Below, in pieces: positions 1-8,821 of a DNA stretch of 64,000 bases. The DNA is from Ferrimicrobium sp. GTDB taxonomy: Bacteria; Actinomycetota; Acidimicrobiia; Acidimicrobiales; Acidimicrobiaceae. Numbering within the stretch: the first letter of the stretch is position 1; each line of letters opens with the position of its first letter. The notes below the pieces were generated by a model. It was given only the letters and a program-made list of their open reading frames with translations. It ran no database searches and was not told the DNA's origin. A program made the position numbers and the translations under genes. The DNA is taken from positions 62,001-126,000 of the forward strand of contig JALCZJ010000003.1 in NCBI GenBank assembly GCA_022690815.1, given 5' to 3'.

Positions 1-373
1 AGGCCCCACCAACGGGATGTTGTGGCCAGCCCGCGCCCGATTGTATGAGCCGACCTGCCATGAAGACGTAGATGCCGGGAGCGATCGCTGCGATTACCGC
101 CCCGATCATCGACCCGATATTTTGGATAGTGAACAGCACGCGGGCCGAGGTCCGTCGTATGACCAGTGAGAGCGCCTGTAGCGCGCTACCGACGATTGCG
201 GCGATCGAGAGGAGAATACCCACAGTGGCATAGGTCGTGTGGAAGGCGATCAAGACGTACGGGATTGCAATGCCGAGGGACGCAATGTAGGCATGCTGGC
301 CGGCGTGAGACCATCCGACAACGATAAGGTCTCGAAGACGCCGTCGATCGTCGTGTCGTGTCGAGGAACTCAT
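1..373 (-). CDS. MFS-type membrane transporter, N-terminal part (runs off window)
   Basis: Reading the minus strand from an ATG at 373 gives 124 codons without a stop, continuing past base 1. After a basic N-terminus (about residues 1-15, with DDRRRLRD) come alternating hydrophobic segments, for example LGIAIPYVLIAF, VGILLSIAAIVG and MIGAVIAAIAPGIYVF, separated by short basic loops such as IRRTSARV. This pattern resembles the first helices of a major facilitator transporter. The substrate cannot be told from this fragment. The gene lies 85 nt downstream of the split-barrel oxidoreductase on the same strand and may be co-transcribed with it. Another multi-pass membrane protein family is possible because only about a third of the chain is visible. 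Confidence 0.6.
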   Translation of the reverse strand, partial: MSSSTRHDDRRRLRDLIVVGWSHAGQHAYIASLGIAIPYVLIAFHTTYATVGILLSIAAIVGSALQALSLVIRRTSARVLFTIQNIGSMIGAVIAAIAPGIYVFMAGRLIQSGAGWPQHPVGGA

Positions 374-458
374 ATCGTTTCGGGTGTAAAGACGACGTTG
401 GTTAGGTGCGAGGAGCGATTAGCTGAGGTCAGTTGGCGATCGAAGAGAACCCGTGATC

Positions 459-845
459 TCAATCGACGACCCGGGTCCGCTGGGGCGTGATCTTAAGAAT
501 GACTCGCTCTGTTTCGATGTCGCCAGCAAAGGCTTGCCCGGTGTATTTTTGTGCGAGCTGTTCAAGCTGTTGGTCTGCGGTGGAGCCAGTGATCGTAGCG
601 GTCACGACTCCTCTCGCTTCCACATAATGGTATGGGTTGTCGCGGTCCCACAGCAGTACCGTTACATTTGGCTGGCGCGTAATGTTGTGGAATTTGGCTC
701 TCCCTACCTCAGTGTTGATGAGGAGATGTTCGTGATCGCAATCGACCCACATGACCGAGGATTGGGCCTGGCCCTGTGGAGTTAGGGTGGTGAGTACTGC
801 GAAGTTTGGTCCGTGGGCGAGCTGTTCAAGGGCTGGATCGAGCAT
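459..845 (-). CDS. PPOX-class (split-barrel) F420/FMN-dependent oxidoreductase
   Basis: The 128-residue product matches the pyridoxamine-5'-phosphate-oxidase-like split barrel: an N-terminal FAVLTTLTPQGQAQSSVMWV strand pair, then LLINTEVGRAKFHNI and the RQPNVTVLLWDRDNPYHYVEARG core typical of actinobacterial F420-binding PPOX proteins. Such proteins use F420 or FMN to reduce small molecules; the substrate is not predictable. The frame is open to an ATG at 878, but that would overlap the divergent aminotransferase start at 877. I prefer ATG 845 (MLDPALEQL), where family similarity begins. Neither start has a clear ribosome site, so a leaderless mRNA is possible. A CofC-like F420 biosynthesis gene occurs elsewhere in the window. 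Confidence 0.85.
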   Translation of the reverse strand: MLDPALEQLAHGPNFAVLTTLTPQGQAQSSVMWVDCDHEHLLINTEVGRAKFHNITRQPNVTVLLWDRDNPYHYVEARGVVTATITGSTADQQLEQLAQKYTGQAFAGDIETERVILKITPQRTRVVD

Positions 846-876
846 ACCACTAGGATAACCCAAGGAGGTCAAAGCC

Positions 877-1710
877 ATGGCAGTTGTATGGATTGACGGA
901 TATCTTCAGGATGCCGACACCGCGGGGGTTCCCATTGTCGATCATGGTCTGGTGTGTGGCGATGGTGCATTTGAGACCCTGGTGGTTGTCGGCGGTCAGC
1001 CGTTTGCCCTGACGCGTCACCTCGATCGACTCGCTCGCACGGCAGATGGCATGGGCCTCCCCCTCCCCCCGATTGCTAGCCTCCGAGAGGGTGTCGTCGA
1101 GCTCATCGATCGTAATCGTTTGGTGACGGCTAAAATTCGGATCACCTACACCGCCGGCAACGCGGGCCTCGGCTCGGGTCGGCCGCCGTCCATGCAGCCG
1201 CGGTCGGTGATTGCGTCCGAGGAGATCACGCTGGAGCCAGCGACTACGAGGCTTGCCCTCGCTCCTTGGCCACGCAACGAGCGTGGAGTGCTCGCTGGAC
1301 TGAAGACCACCTCGTATGCCGAGAACGTTGTCGCCTTGGCCTGGGCCCTCGAACGCGGGGCTAACGAGGTTCTGTTCGCCAATACCGTTGGCAATCTCTG
1401 TGAGGGCTCCGGTTCGAATCTTTTTGTGGTTCGCGATGGTCGCGTCGTGACACCACCGCTGAGTGCAGGTTGTTTGGCAGGCGTCACCCGTGATCTCGTG
1501 ATCGAGGGAATTGGTGCCATGGAAGAGGATATCCCAGCCGCTGTGCTGGCGGATGCCTCTGTTGCAGAGGTCTTCGTGACCTCCACGTTGCGGATGGTGC
1601 AAGGTGTCGCCGAAATCGACGGTCGCCGTTTTCAAGGGGCTCCGGGACCGGTAACCCAGAAGGCGCAGGGATACTTCGCTGAGCTGATGCGCGATCGCAT
1701 AGACCCATAG
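877..1710 (+). CDS. Class IV (PLP) aminotransferase / aminodeoxychorismate lyase-like
   Basis: A 277-residue fold-type IV PLP enzyme. Family features are VDHGLVCGDGAFETL near the N-terminus, an R-x-H-LDRL segment (TRHLDRLARTADGMGL), the LKTTSYAEN segment holding the PLP lysine, and NLCEGSGSNLFVV, which lines the phosphate-binding cup. Members are branched-chain aminotransferases, D-amino-acid aminotransferases or 4-amino-4-deoxychorismate lyases; at 277 residues this is closer to the lyase/D-amino-acid group, but the sequence alone does not settle it. The start ATG follows CAAGGAGGTCAAAGCC, a strong ribosome site. The XdhC-like gene begins 10 nt downstream, so the two are probably one operon. 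Confidence 0.88.
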   Translation: MAVVWIDGYLQDADTAGVPIVDHGLVCGDGAFETLVVVGGQPFALTRHLDRLARTADGMGLPLPPIASLREGVVELIDRNRLVTAKIRITYTAGNAGLGSGRPPSMQPRSVIASEEITLEPATTRLALAPWPRNERGVLAGLKTTSYAENVVALAWALERGANEVLFANTVGNLCEGSGSNLFVVRDGRVVTPPLSAGCLAGVTRDLVIEGIGAMEEDIPAAVLADASVAEVFVTSTLRMVQGVAEIDGRRFQGAPGPVTQKAQGYFAELMRDRIDP

Positions 1711-1720
1711 AGGTGAGATT

Positions 1721-2677
1721 ATGACCTTTGAAGAGTTGAGTCCGCTCCAGCAGGCTGGGCCTGCTTCCGATGCCGCGGTGATGCGCCTCTATGAAATAAC
1801 GGGTTTCGGTGGCGGTGATCGCGCGAGTGACTTCATGGTGGCGATAGGTGATCACTACGTCGGTGCCGTGCTGGCTCCACAGCTATCGCAGCGATTGGTC
1901 GCTGGCGATGGATCCTCTCGACCTCGGAGTGTGATTGGCGAGATTGGCGACCCTGAGGCCGTCGCAAGTGGACTCGCTTGTGGCGGGACGGTTCGCGTGA
2001 TAGTACATCCATGGAGTTGGGTGAGCGACATGGTCCGATACCTCGTCGCTCGTCGCCCCTTCGCGCTGGTGACTCATGTCGATGCCGAACTCTGCCCGGT
2101 TTCGGTTACGGTCGTCGGTCCGGGTGATCGGGTAGAGAGTCAGGCGGTTGACGCTGCGCTCGCCCTCTTGGCGCGGGGGCGTAGCGGCGTGAGTGTCGTT
2201 GAATTTGACGACCAGCGCTATCATCTCCAATGCTTTGTGCCGAGCTCAAGACTGGTGGTGATCGGTGGGGGAGCCCTCGCCGGGGCGCTTTGCGAACAAG
2301 GGGCGTTGCTGGGTTTTGAGACAGTGGTGCTCGACAAAGAGGGTCCAATTCCGATCTTGGGACCAGCCGACGGCGTCGTTGTTCTCGACCATGATCACGA
2401 TCGGGTGACCCCAATCCTTGAAGACCTGTTGCGCAACACCGAGGTGGACTACGTTGGATCCCTGGGATCGAGGGGCACACAGGCCGAACGACGACGACGA
2501 CTCGCCGATGTTGGTCTCGAAGATGAGCTTGCGCGGATCTATGGACCCGCTGGGCTCGATATTGGTTCACGAACGAGTGCTGAGACCGCGATGGCGATCA
2601 TCGCCGAGTTTGTCAGCGTGCAACGTGGGCGCTCTGCGATAAGCCTGCGCAGCGTAGACGGCCCAATCAACGGTTGA
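1721..2677 (+). CDS. XdhC/CoxI family protein
   Basis: A 318-residue protein with both XdhC halves. The N-terminal part holds GLACGGTVRVIVHP (around residue 87) and the C-terminal part is Rossmann-like, starting LVVIGGGALAGALCEQG and ending with YVGSLGSRGTQAERRRR and GLDIGSRTSAETAMAI, the standard XdhC_C signature. XdhC proteins bind molybdenum cofactor and help sulfurate and insert it into xanthine dehydrogenase or CO-dehydrogenase-type enzymes. No molybdenum hydroxylase lies in this window, so the client enzyme is elsewhere. The gene follows the class IV aminotransferase by 10 nt. Confidence 0.88.
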   Translation: MTFEELSPLQQAGPASDAAVMRLYEITGFGGGDRASDFMVAIGDHYVGAVLAPQLSQRLVAGDGSSRPRSVIGEIGDPEAVASGLACGGTVRVIVHPWSWVSDMVRYLVARRPFALVTHVDAELCPVSVTVVGPGDRVESQAVDAALALLARGRSGVSVVEFDDQRYHLQCFVPSSRLVVIGGGALAGALCEQGALLGFETVVLDKEGPIPILGPADGVVVLDHDHDRVTPILEDLLRNTEVDYVGSLGSRGTQAERRRRLADVGLEDELARIYGPAGLDIGSRTSAETAMAIIAEFVSVQRGRSAISLRSVDGPING

Positions 2678-2792
2678 TGTCGATCGCGGTCAAAGCGAGT
2701 GATGGTCATCTCGGTGGACGGATCTTGGCTGACAGATCCCCATTAGCAGTGTCAGGATAGTTCAACGCCCGTGACTCATCGTCGGCTGTTGA

Positions 2793-4376
2793 CTATTGGC
2801 AGTTGAGTTGCAGGGCTTCGGGGAGGCGCCATGTCGGCAACGTCCCTGTCTGGAGATAACTCCAGCGCAGTGCCGCGACATCTTCGAGCTCAGGTACGAG
2901 CGAAGCGAATCGGCCGAGTGCCGCAATCTCAAGACACTGTCCTAGCGCTGCGAGTGCTTCTTTGAAGTGCCAGGGTTCACCGTTAAAATTACCGATTGCC
3001 TGTTCCGCCTGCTTGAGAACCATCGACCGCAGTGAGTCGGGAACCCAAGTGCCCAGAAGATGGCGAATACCGTTGGCCGCCTCCGGATGACGGATGACTT
3101 CTGCGGCATCGAGCGCATGGATGTTGGAGCTACCCTCCCAGATCGGCAAGACGAGTGCCTCACGATGCCAGCGAGCGATCGCAAAGTCCTCGAGGAACCC
3201 AAGGCCACCGAAACACTCAAGTGCCTGTTGCGTGATGGAGATGGCGTGTTGGGCGGTGTGAGTCTTGGTGGCGTGGCTGAGCAGACGCAACACGAGGTAG
3301 TCGGGATCGTTGCGATCAGTAAAGTCATAGCTTGAGGCAAAGGAGATGGCACCCAAGAGCGCGAGCGCGGTGATGCCAAGATGGGCCAGGCGCATGGTGA
3401 GCAAGTCTCGCGAGAAAAGCGCGTGTTGGGCAAGCTGGGCTCCGAATGCACTCCTGCGGTCACCGCGTATTGTGGCTTCGATTGTGGCGATCCTTGCGAC
3501 GCCCGCGCTGGCTATGGCGTTGGCTATACGGGCGAGCGTGAGGCTTTGGAGGACACGATAGATACCATCGTTGGCACCAGCCAACAGGATTGCGGGAGTC
3601 TCGTCGAGTTCGACCTCTCCGGTTGGGATGGCTCTGGTGCCGAGCTTCGATTTGAGTCGCCGAACGGTGAAGCTTGGACCTTGTTCGCTGGCATCGCGGT
3701 CCACAAGAAAGAGATGGAGGTCGCGCAGAGACGTTGCGCCGTCGGGATAGGCGCTCGTGAGGGCGAGATCGGTCATTCCAGCGCCACTGGCAAAGTATTT
3801 GTCGCCGCTAAAGAGCTGCCAGCCATTCGCGGTTCGCCTTCCTCGAGTGCGACTTGCTGCAAGGTCGCTTCCGGCATGCGTCTCGGTAAACCAGGTCCCA
3901 CCCCAGCTGGGACCCTTCGTCAGCCGTTGCAGATACTTCCCTGGCGATGGGTGCAGGAGCCCTAGTGCATTGGCGACCTGCGTCGAAAGCGTGAGGAGGC
4001 AGTAGAACCCAGGATCGGCGATCAAGTAGCCCTGAAGGAAATGTCCGACAAAGCCCGCAGTTCTTTGCCATGTGTCGATGACGTCACGGAGCTGTTCGTA
4101 GATGGCGCGATGGGCATGAGTGAGTCGTGCCTGGTCAATGCGGTTGCCATCGAGATCGTGGCTGATGAGCTCCACCGAAGAGTTGTGATCAATATCGTTG
4201 CCGACTGGTAGCAGCTGATCACCAACGAATTGGCCAAGCTCGGTCAGTTCGGACCGAAAGGCATCAGGAACGATACCGGTGGTTATCTTGACGACGGCAG
4301 GATCCACGGTGTAGTGGTTGATTCCGACGCTGTAGCTCAAAGGGCTGGTGATGGCTGGTACGGCTCTGATCCCCAT
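2793..4376 (-). CDS. AidB-like acyl-CoA dehydrogenase family protein
   Basis: The 527-residue flavoprotein has the acyl-CoA dehydrogenase middle domain (GTWFTETHAGSDLAAS, then GWQLFSGDKYFAS) and a C-terminal helical domain with QQALECFGGLGFLEDFAI and LPIWEGSSNIHALDA. The length (about 530-550 in AidB) and the EGSSNI-type end place it in the AidB/isovaleryl-like branch, rather than the 380-residue short-chain dehydrogenases. E. coli AidB is linked to alkylation response, but most actinobacterial homologues probably act in acyl-CoA metabolism. It would pass electrons to an ETF; a fused ETF is encoded at 25215-26960. It converges on the XdhC-like gene and sits 95 nt downstream of the gamma-glutamyltransferase. 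Confidence 0.88.
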   Translation of the reverse strand: MGIRAVPAITSPLSYSVGINHYTVDPAVVKITTGIVPDAFRSELTELGQFVGDQLLPVGNDIDHNSSVELISHDLDGNRIDQARLTHAHRAIYEQLRDVIDTWQRTAGFVGHFLQGYLIADPGFYCLLTLSTQVANALGLLHPSPGKYLQRLTKGPSWGGTWFTETHAGSDLAASRTRGRRTANGWQLFSGDKYFASGAGMTDLALTSAYPDGATSLRDLHLFLVDRDASEQGPSFTVRRLKSKLGTRAIPTGEVELDETPAILLAGANDGIYRVLQSLTLARIANAIASAGVARIATIEATIRGDRRSAFGAQLAQHALFSRDLLTMRLAHLGITALALLGAISFASSYDFTDRNDPDYLVLRLLSHATKTHTAQHAISITQQALECFGGLGFLEDFAIARWHREALVLPIWEGSSNIHALDAAEVIRHPEAANGIRHLLGTWVPDSLRSMVLKQAEQAIGNFNGEPWHFKEALAALGQCLEIAALGRFASLVPELEDVAALRWSYLQTGTLPTWRLPEALQLNCQ

Positions 4377-4445
4377 GGTGTCAACCGTACTCGGCTTTTG
4401 CCGACGCTGCTCGCCAAGATGAACCAGTTTCAGCGAAGTCGATCG

Positions 4446-4457
4446 CGACCGCGGTCG
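4446..4457. repeat. 12-bp perfect palindrome between ggt-like and aidB-like genes
   Basis: CGACCGCGGTCG is self-complementary and lies in the 95-nt gap between two minus-strand genes. It could be an operator or part of a weak hairpin. There is no U-tract, so I do not call it a terminator. Confidence 0.25.
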
Positions 4458-4471
4458 ATCCCAACGTGTGG

Positions 4472-6049
4472 TCAGTAGCCAGCGATACCAACCGCTTCTG
4501 AGCGCGGATCCGAGGCGGTGATCCAGCCGCTTACGTGTCGAATGCTCAGATGTGCCACCCCAGACTCTGAGGCGAATGCAGGGGTTTGTGCGATTGGCCC
4601 CAGTTGCTCCTTGAGTTCTGCTAGGACCGAGGGTTCGAGATGCTCTTCGATCGTAAGGAGCGGTTTGTCGTTGCCATCAAAGGTATCAAAACCCGATAGC
4701 TCGTTCGACGAGGGGGAGCTAAAGGCAAAGCGCGGCTGAATGAGCGCATCGCTGGGTCCGAGTCCGTCGCGAAGTGCCGCGGTAACGACCTGGGCTAGGA
4801 TGCTTGGCTGTCGATCCCCTCCCATGGTCCCGGCCAGCATCGCGAGTTCGCCACTCTTGGTTTGGGCGATGATAGGTGCGAGTGAATGGCGTGGACGCTT
4901 TCTTGGTGCAAGCTCGTTGGCATCACCGGATATGAGGTTGAACCCTACTGCCCCCCGATCATGGATAAAGATGTTGGTGTCTGGGGTGGCGAGTCGTGAG
5001 CCAAAGGCGTGTCCATTTGATTGGACAATGACGACGCCCAGCCCAGTCTCGTCGATTGCGGTGATGGCCGTCGTGTCAGGACCAGCGGCGATCGTTTTGG
5101 TGCGCGGGGTGGAGGCAGGGACGGTACCGTCCAACACCGCCTTGAGATCGCTTGTATCATGATGGTAGGCACGCATCCATGAGGTGGTGACGAAGGCATT
5201 GATCAGGCTGGCATACCAGTCTGGGGTACCGACCTTGGTCGGCATGGCGTCGAGTTTTGCCAAGGCCCCGAGAATGAGGTACCCGGCGCTTGGCGCCGGA
5301 TTTGTTGAGAGTGTGTGTCCAAAGATCGTGGCCGTCAATGGATCGGCAAACCTTGCGATCGGGGTAGCAAGGTCGTCAGGGCGAAAGACGCCCTCGCCCA
5401 GCTTCATGAGTTCGGCGCCGAACTCGCCGGCGTAAAACCCTTCTCGACCGAGTTTTGCGATTGCCGCGAGCGTACGGGCTACCCCTGGACGCCGAACAAT
5501 TGGTGTTGGGGTAGCTGTCCTTGCGAGAAAGGCGCTGAGAGGTTCGCCGGACGCAAACCCGCGGAGCTGCGCATAATTCCTTTGAAGACGAGGTGACGCA
5601 GGGAAGCCATCGTTAGCGTAGCCGATCGCGTTATCCACTACCTGATCGAAGCGAAGTTTGCCAAACTTGTGATGCAAGGCAAGCCATCCATCGACGGCGC
5701 CTGGCACCGTCAGTGCGCCGAGACACGAGCGAGGTATTGATTGATGTCCCTCGGCCCGTACTGCATCGGCGGAGGCTCCTGCACCTGCATGTCCTATCGC
5801 CTGCAGCGATTGGACCTGGGCAGGTCCTCTCGCTGAGGGCGGAGAGAAAATAAGCGCGACCAGATCACCCCCGAGGCCACACTGGTCGGGCGCGGTGACT
5901 GATAAGACAGCATTGGCGCCAATGGCGGCATCGACAGCGGATCCGCCCTGACGCAAAAGGTCAATCGCAGCTTGGGACGCAAGCGGGTCAATCGAGGAGA
6001 CTGCTGCCCGAGGGAATGGCTGGCTAAATGATGGTGAAAAGTACGACAC
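4472..6049 (-). CDS. Gamma-glutamyltransferase family (Ntn-hydrolase) protein
   Basis: The 525-residue product is a gamma-glutamyltranspeptidase-like Ntn hydrolase. The N-terminal part shows AAIDLLRQGGSAVDAAIGANAVLSV and CGLGGDLVALIF, the PGAVDGWLALHHKFGK segment follows, and DTTAITAIDETG around residue 325 supplies the threonine at which the proenzyme would cleave itself (about Thr326). The small-subunit region has a GTMGGDRQPS motif. GGTs hydrolyse or transfer gamma-glutamyl groups from glutathione or other gamma-glutamyl amides. No signal peptide is evident, so a cytoplasmic role is likely. It is divergent from the alanine dehydrogenase-PuuB-like-GabT operon, which suggests a role with gamma-glutamylated amines. 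Confidence 0.88.
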   Translation of the reverse strand: MSYFSPSFSQPFPRAAVSSIDPLASQAAIDLLRQGGSAVDAAIGANAVLSVTAPDQCGLGGDLVALIFSPPSARGPAQVQSLQAIGHAGAGASADAVRAEGHQSIPRSCLGALTVPGAVDGWLALHHKFGKLRFDQVVDNAIGYANDGFPASPRLQRNYAQLRGFASGEPLSAFLARTATPTPIVRRPGVARTLAAIAKLGREGFYAGEFGAELMKLGEGVFRPDDLATPIARFADPLTATIFGHTLSTNPAPSAGYLILGALAKLDAMPTKVGTPDWYASLINAFVTTSWMRAYHHDTSDLKAVLDGTVPASTPRTKTIAAGPDTTAITAIDETGLGVVIVQSNGHAFGSRLATPDTNIFIHDRGAVGFNLISGDANELAPRKRPRHSLAPIIAQTKSGELAMLAGTMGGDRQPSILAQVVTAALRDGLGPSDALIQPRFAFSSPSSNELSGFDTFDGNDKPLLTIEEHLEPSVLAELKEQLGPIAQTPAFASESGVAHLSIRHVSGWITASDPRSEAVGIAGY

Positions 6050-6200
6050 TGGCCCTTAGAATAGCTTTTATAGCCCCTTCATTCGTCTCCTGCCTCCACC
6101 TTTGTGCGTTCGGTCAGCTGGTACCATGAGGAAAACCGTGATTTTTGGAGATTTCGCTATTGAATCGATCGAATGGATTAGGGTTTTTGCGGGAATCGCT

Positions 6201-6229
6201 TGCACCCCTGGAGGAGATGTTCTAGCATA
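6201..6229 (+). promoter_or_regulatory. Candidate sigma70-type promoter for alanine dehydrogenase operon
   Basis: TTGCAC at 6201-6206 and TAGCAT at 6224-6229 are separated by 17 bp, about 90 nt upstream of the ATG at 6318. The gene also has an AAGGAG ribosome site at 6305-6310. Confidence 0.5.
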
Positions 6230-6317
6230 GGAGTGGGTTAATTAGCGCTCGCGTTTTCCCGCGATGGCTGCTGTCGTCAGCGATAGCTGTCGCCTCAAGT
6301 GATGAAGGAGTAAGTGA

Positions 6318-7373
6318 ATGGTTCAGTCGATCGGTCTTCCCAAGGAGATTAAGGACGGGGAGCGTAGGGTCGCTCTAGACCCGTCAGCCGTCAAGTCTTG
6401 TGTGCAGGCGGGCTTCGACGTCTGGGTGGAGACAAATGCCGGGGTCGGTGCGGGCTTTGCGAACGCAGACTACGAGGCGGTTGGTGCCAAGATCGCGCCG
6501 AATGCCAAAGAGACATGGGCAGCCGACCTCGTAGTGAAGGTCAAGGAGCCACAAGAGTCGGAGTGGGGTTATTTCCGCAAGGACCTTACCCTGTTCGCCT
6601 ATCTCCATCTGGCGGCCGAACCAGCTCTCGCCAAAGCCTTGATCGATAGTGGGATCGATGCTTTTGCCTACGAGACACTTGAGGAGAAGGGCGGTCTTCC
6701 GCTACTCGCACCGATGAGCGAGGTCGCTGGGCGTACGGCTGCTATCGTTGGGGCGCACTATCTTGCTAACGGCTCCGGAGTACTCCTCGGGGGATCTGCT
6801 GGCGTACCTCCTGCGCGAGTGGTCGTCATCGGTATGGGCGTTGCAGGCACGATGGCAGCACGGGGCGCTCGAGGAATGGACGCCGAGGTGACTGGCGTGG
6901 ACATCGATCTACACAGGCTCTATATGGCACAACAAGAGGGAACGATTACCGCCACGCTTGCAAGCTCGGAGCATGCCATCAGCCAGGCTGTTAAGGATGC
7001 CGACCTCGTGGTGGGCGCAGCGTTGGTCACCGGCGCAAAGGCCCCGAAACTCGTGTCACGTGACCATGTGGCCAGCATGAAGCCTGGTTCGGTGATCGTC
7101 GACTTGGCGATTGACCAGGGTGGTTGCATCGAGACGTCACGACCCACCTCACATTCGAATCCGATCTATGAGGAGCTCGGGGTGATCCACTACTGCGTGA
7201 CCAACGTGCCTGGTCAATACCCCAGAACTGCATCAAGGGCCCTGTCAGCAGCGGTTGCTCCGAAGCTTGTGCGACTTGCTCGGGACCCCAAGGATCCCGC
7301 ATTGCAAGGGTCACTCAACGTTGCCAAGGGAGCGATCGTGCACCCTGTCGTCGCGGCTGCTCTCGGTAAGTAG
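6318..7373 (+). CDS. ald: Alanine dehydrogenase
   Basis: A 351-residue protein with the alanine dehydrogenase/PNT architecture. The N-terminus has IGLPKEIKDGERRVAL, the pyruvate-site lysine lies in KVKEP (about 74-78), the active-site histidine in YLHLA (His97), the NAD-binding loop is VVIGMGVAGTMAARGA (about 170-185), and DLAIDQGGCIETSRPTSHS near 270 contains the catalytic aspartate. The length equals that of typical Ald (360-371). It interconverts L-alanine and pyruvate plus ammonia with NAD and works in the cytoplasm. It opens a plus-strand operon: the FAD oxidoreductase starts 31 nt downstream. Pyruvate made or used here could serve pyruvate-dependent aminotransferases in the same region. 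Confidence 0.95.
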   Translation: MVQSIGLPKEIKDGERRVALDPSAVKSCVQAGFDVWVETNAGVGAGFANADYEAVGAKIAPNAKETWAADLVVKVKEPQESEWGYFRKDLTLFAYLHLAAEPALAKALIDSGIDAFAYETLEEKGGLPLLAPMSEVAGRTAAIVGAHYLANGSGVLLGGSAGVPPARVVVIGMGVAGTMAARGARGMDAEVTGVDIDLHRLYMAQQEGTITATLASSEHAISQAVKDADLVVGAALVTGAKAPKLVSRDHVASMKPGSVIVDLAIDQGGCIETSRPTSHSNPIYEELGVIHYCVTNVPGQYPRTASRALSAAVAPKLVRLARDPKDPALQGSLNVAKGAIVHPVVAAALGK

Positions 7374-7404
7374 TCGCCGAGACCGAGTGGGAGAGCGATA
7401 GCTC

Positions 7405-8754
7405 GTGGTCACGTTACCGAGTTTTTGGCTTCGCCAGCTTGGTGAACAGAGGCTGCGGGCTTCGCTTTGCTCACCGCTCGATCTTGATGTAGCTATCGTT
7501 GGTGGAGGGTTGACTGGGTTGTGGACTGCGCGGTACCTTGCCGAGCGTGACCCTAATCTTCGGATCGCCGTCTTCGAGCGATCGTTTGCTGGCTTTGGAG
7601 CGTCGGGGCGCAACGGTGGCTGGGTTTCAGCCTTGTTCCCCGTGTCCTTATCCAAGGTGCGGTCTCTGTACGGTGATTCGCTCGCCGTCGAGTTGCGTGA
7701 CGCACTTGCGGCCACGGTCGATGAGGTCGCTCAACAGGTCAAGGATCTTGCGATCGATTGTGATTTCGTCAAGGCAGGGACCCTGCTTTTGGCCCGTGAT
7801 CGGGTCCAGTGGCGACGCTTGCAAGGCGAGGCTGGATCAGGTGCTACCGTACTCGATGCTCGTGGTGTCGAGCGCCGTCTCAAAGCCAGCCAGGTCATCG
7901 GTGGCCTTTACGAGCCTCAATGCGCCACCGTGCAACCCGCCAAGCTCGTGCGGGGCCTTGCTGATCGTGTTGAGGAGCTTGGGGTGCGCATCTATGAACA
8001 GACCGAGGTCAGTGACGTTGGTGATCACGTTTTGTTGGCCAATGGATTGCGTGTCAAGGCTGATGCTATTGTGGTGGCCACGGAGTCTTATACCGCTCAA
8101 TTCAACGATTGGCACCGACTTGTCCTACCGCTGTATTCGATGATGGTCGTCACCGCTCCGCTCAACGATCATCAATATGGAGCTATCGGGAGCCCCGAGC
8201 TCGGTTTGAGTTTTGCCGACGAGAGGAATTTGGTAGTCTACGGGCAGATCACCTCCGATCGGAGGATCGCCTTTGGGGGTCGAGGTGCACCCTACGGCTA
8301 TGGATCTGCCATCCTTCCTGCCCCCCAGCAGGGGAAGGGTATGCGCGCGAGGCTCGAGGCGACCGTTCGCGAGCTGTTCCCTGAGATAAGCGATGTGGCC
8401 TTTGACGACTTTTGGGGCGGGACGTTGGGCGTTTCGCGGGATTGGTTCCCACGGATGGAGGTTGAGGCCAATGGAGGGCCGATCAAGGTATATGGCTATG
8501 CGGGTGACGGGGTGGCGATGACAAACTTCATGGGCCGATTGGTGGCACAACAGTTGGTCTCGCCAACGTCGCTCCCACCAGTTAGCCAGGTCTTTCGCCG
8601 TCCACCGCGCCTTTGGGAGCCAGAGCCCTTGCGATATCTTGGTATCAACACTGGGCTCGCGATGACTCAGTTTGTGGATGTTTTGGAGCACCGAGGTTTG
8701 CCGGTCGCCTCGCTTGATACGCTTCGGCGTGCATTGATCGGTCAACTGGGTTAG
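7405..8754 (+). CDS. FAD-dependent oxidoreductase, gamma-glutamylputrescine oxidase (PuuB)-like
   Basis: The 449-residue protein belongs to the DAO (glycine/D-amino-acid oxidase) family. VAIVGGGLTGLWTARYLAE (about 30-50) binds the ADP part of FAD, FGASGRNGGW (about 70) is the family motif near the flavin, and GYAGDGVAMTNFMGRL (about 365) closes the flavin site. The FGASGRNGG motif and total length fit the gamma-glutamylputrescine/amine oxidase subgroup (PuuB, OrdL). A GTG start follows a GGGAGAG ribosome site. The neighbours are alanine dehydrogenase and GABA aminotransferase, supporting oxidation of an amine or gamma-glutamyl amine to an aldehyde. The exact substrate is inference. Confidence 0.85.
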   Translation: MVTLPSFWLRQLGEQRLRASLCSPLDLDVAIVGGGLTGLWTARYLAERDPNLRIAVFERSFAGFGASGRNGGWVSALFPVSLSKVRSLYGDSLAVELRDALAATVDEVAQQVKDLAIDCDFVKAGTLLLARDRVQWRRLQGEAGSGATVLDARGVERRLKASQVIGGLYEPQCATVQPAKLVRGLADRVEELGVRIYEQTEVSDVGDHVLLANGLRVKADAIVVATESYTAQFNDWHRLVLPLYSMMVVTAPLNDHQYGAIGSPELGLSFADERNLVVYGQITSDRRIAFGGRGAPYGYGSAILPAPQQGKGMRARLEATVRELFPEISDVAFDDFWGGTLGVSRDWFPRMEVEANGGPIKVYGYAGDGVAMTNFMGRLVAQQLVSPTSLPPVSQVFRRPPRLWEPEPLRYLGINTGLAMTQFVDVLEHRGLPVASLDTLRRALIGQLG

Positions 8755-8821
8755 ACCCAGCCGAGAGAAGTATCGAGAGATTTGGGATAGGGTCATTGAC
8801 GAAGATGCAACAGGAGGAGAT

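Noticed and set aside
1381-1440. tRNA-like GGTTCGAATC stretch
   Set aside because: It lies within the conserved aminotransferase motif (GSGSNLF) and no acceptor or anticodon stems flank it.
850-1635. 261-residue minus-strand frame over the class IV aminotransferase
   Set aside because: Antisense shadow of a well-supported gene; no family motif, and rich in Arg/His/Gly as expected from a reversed high-GC frame.
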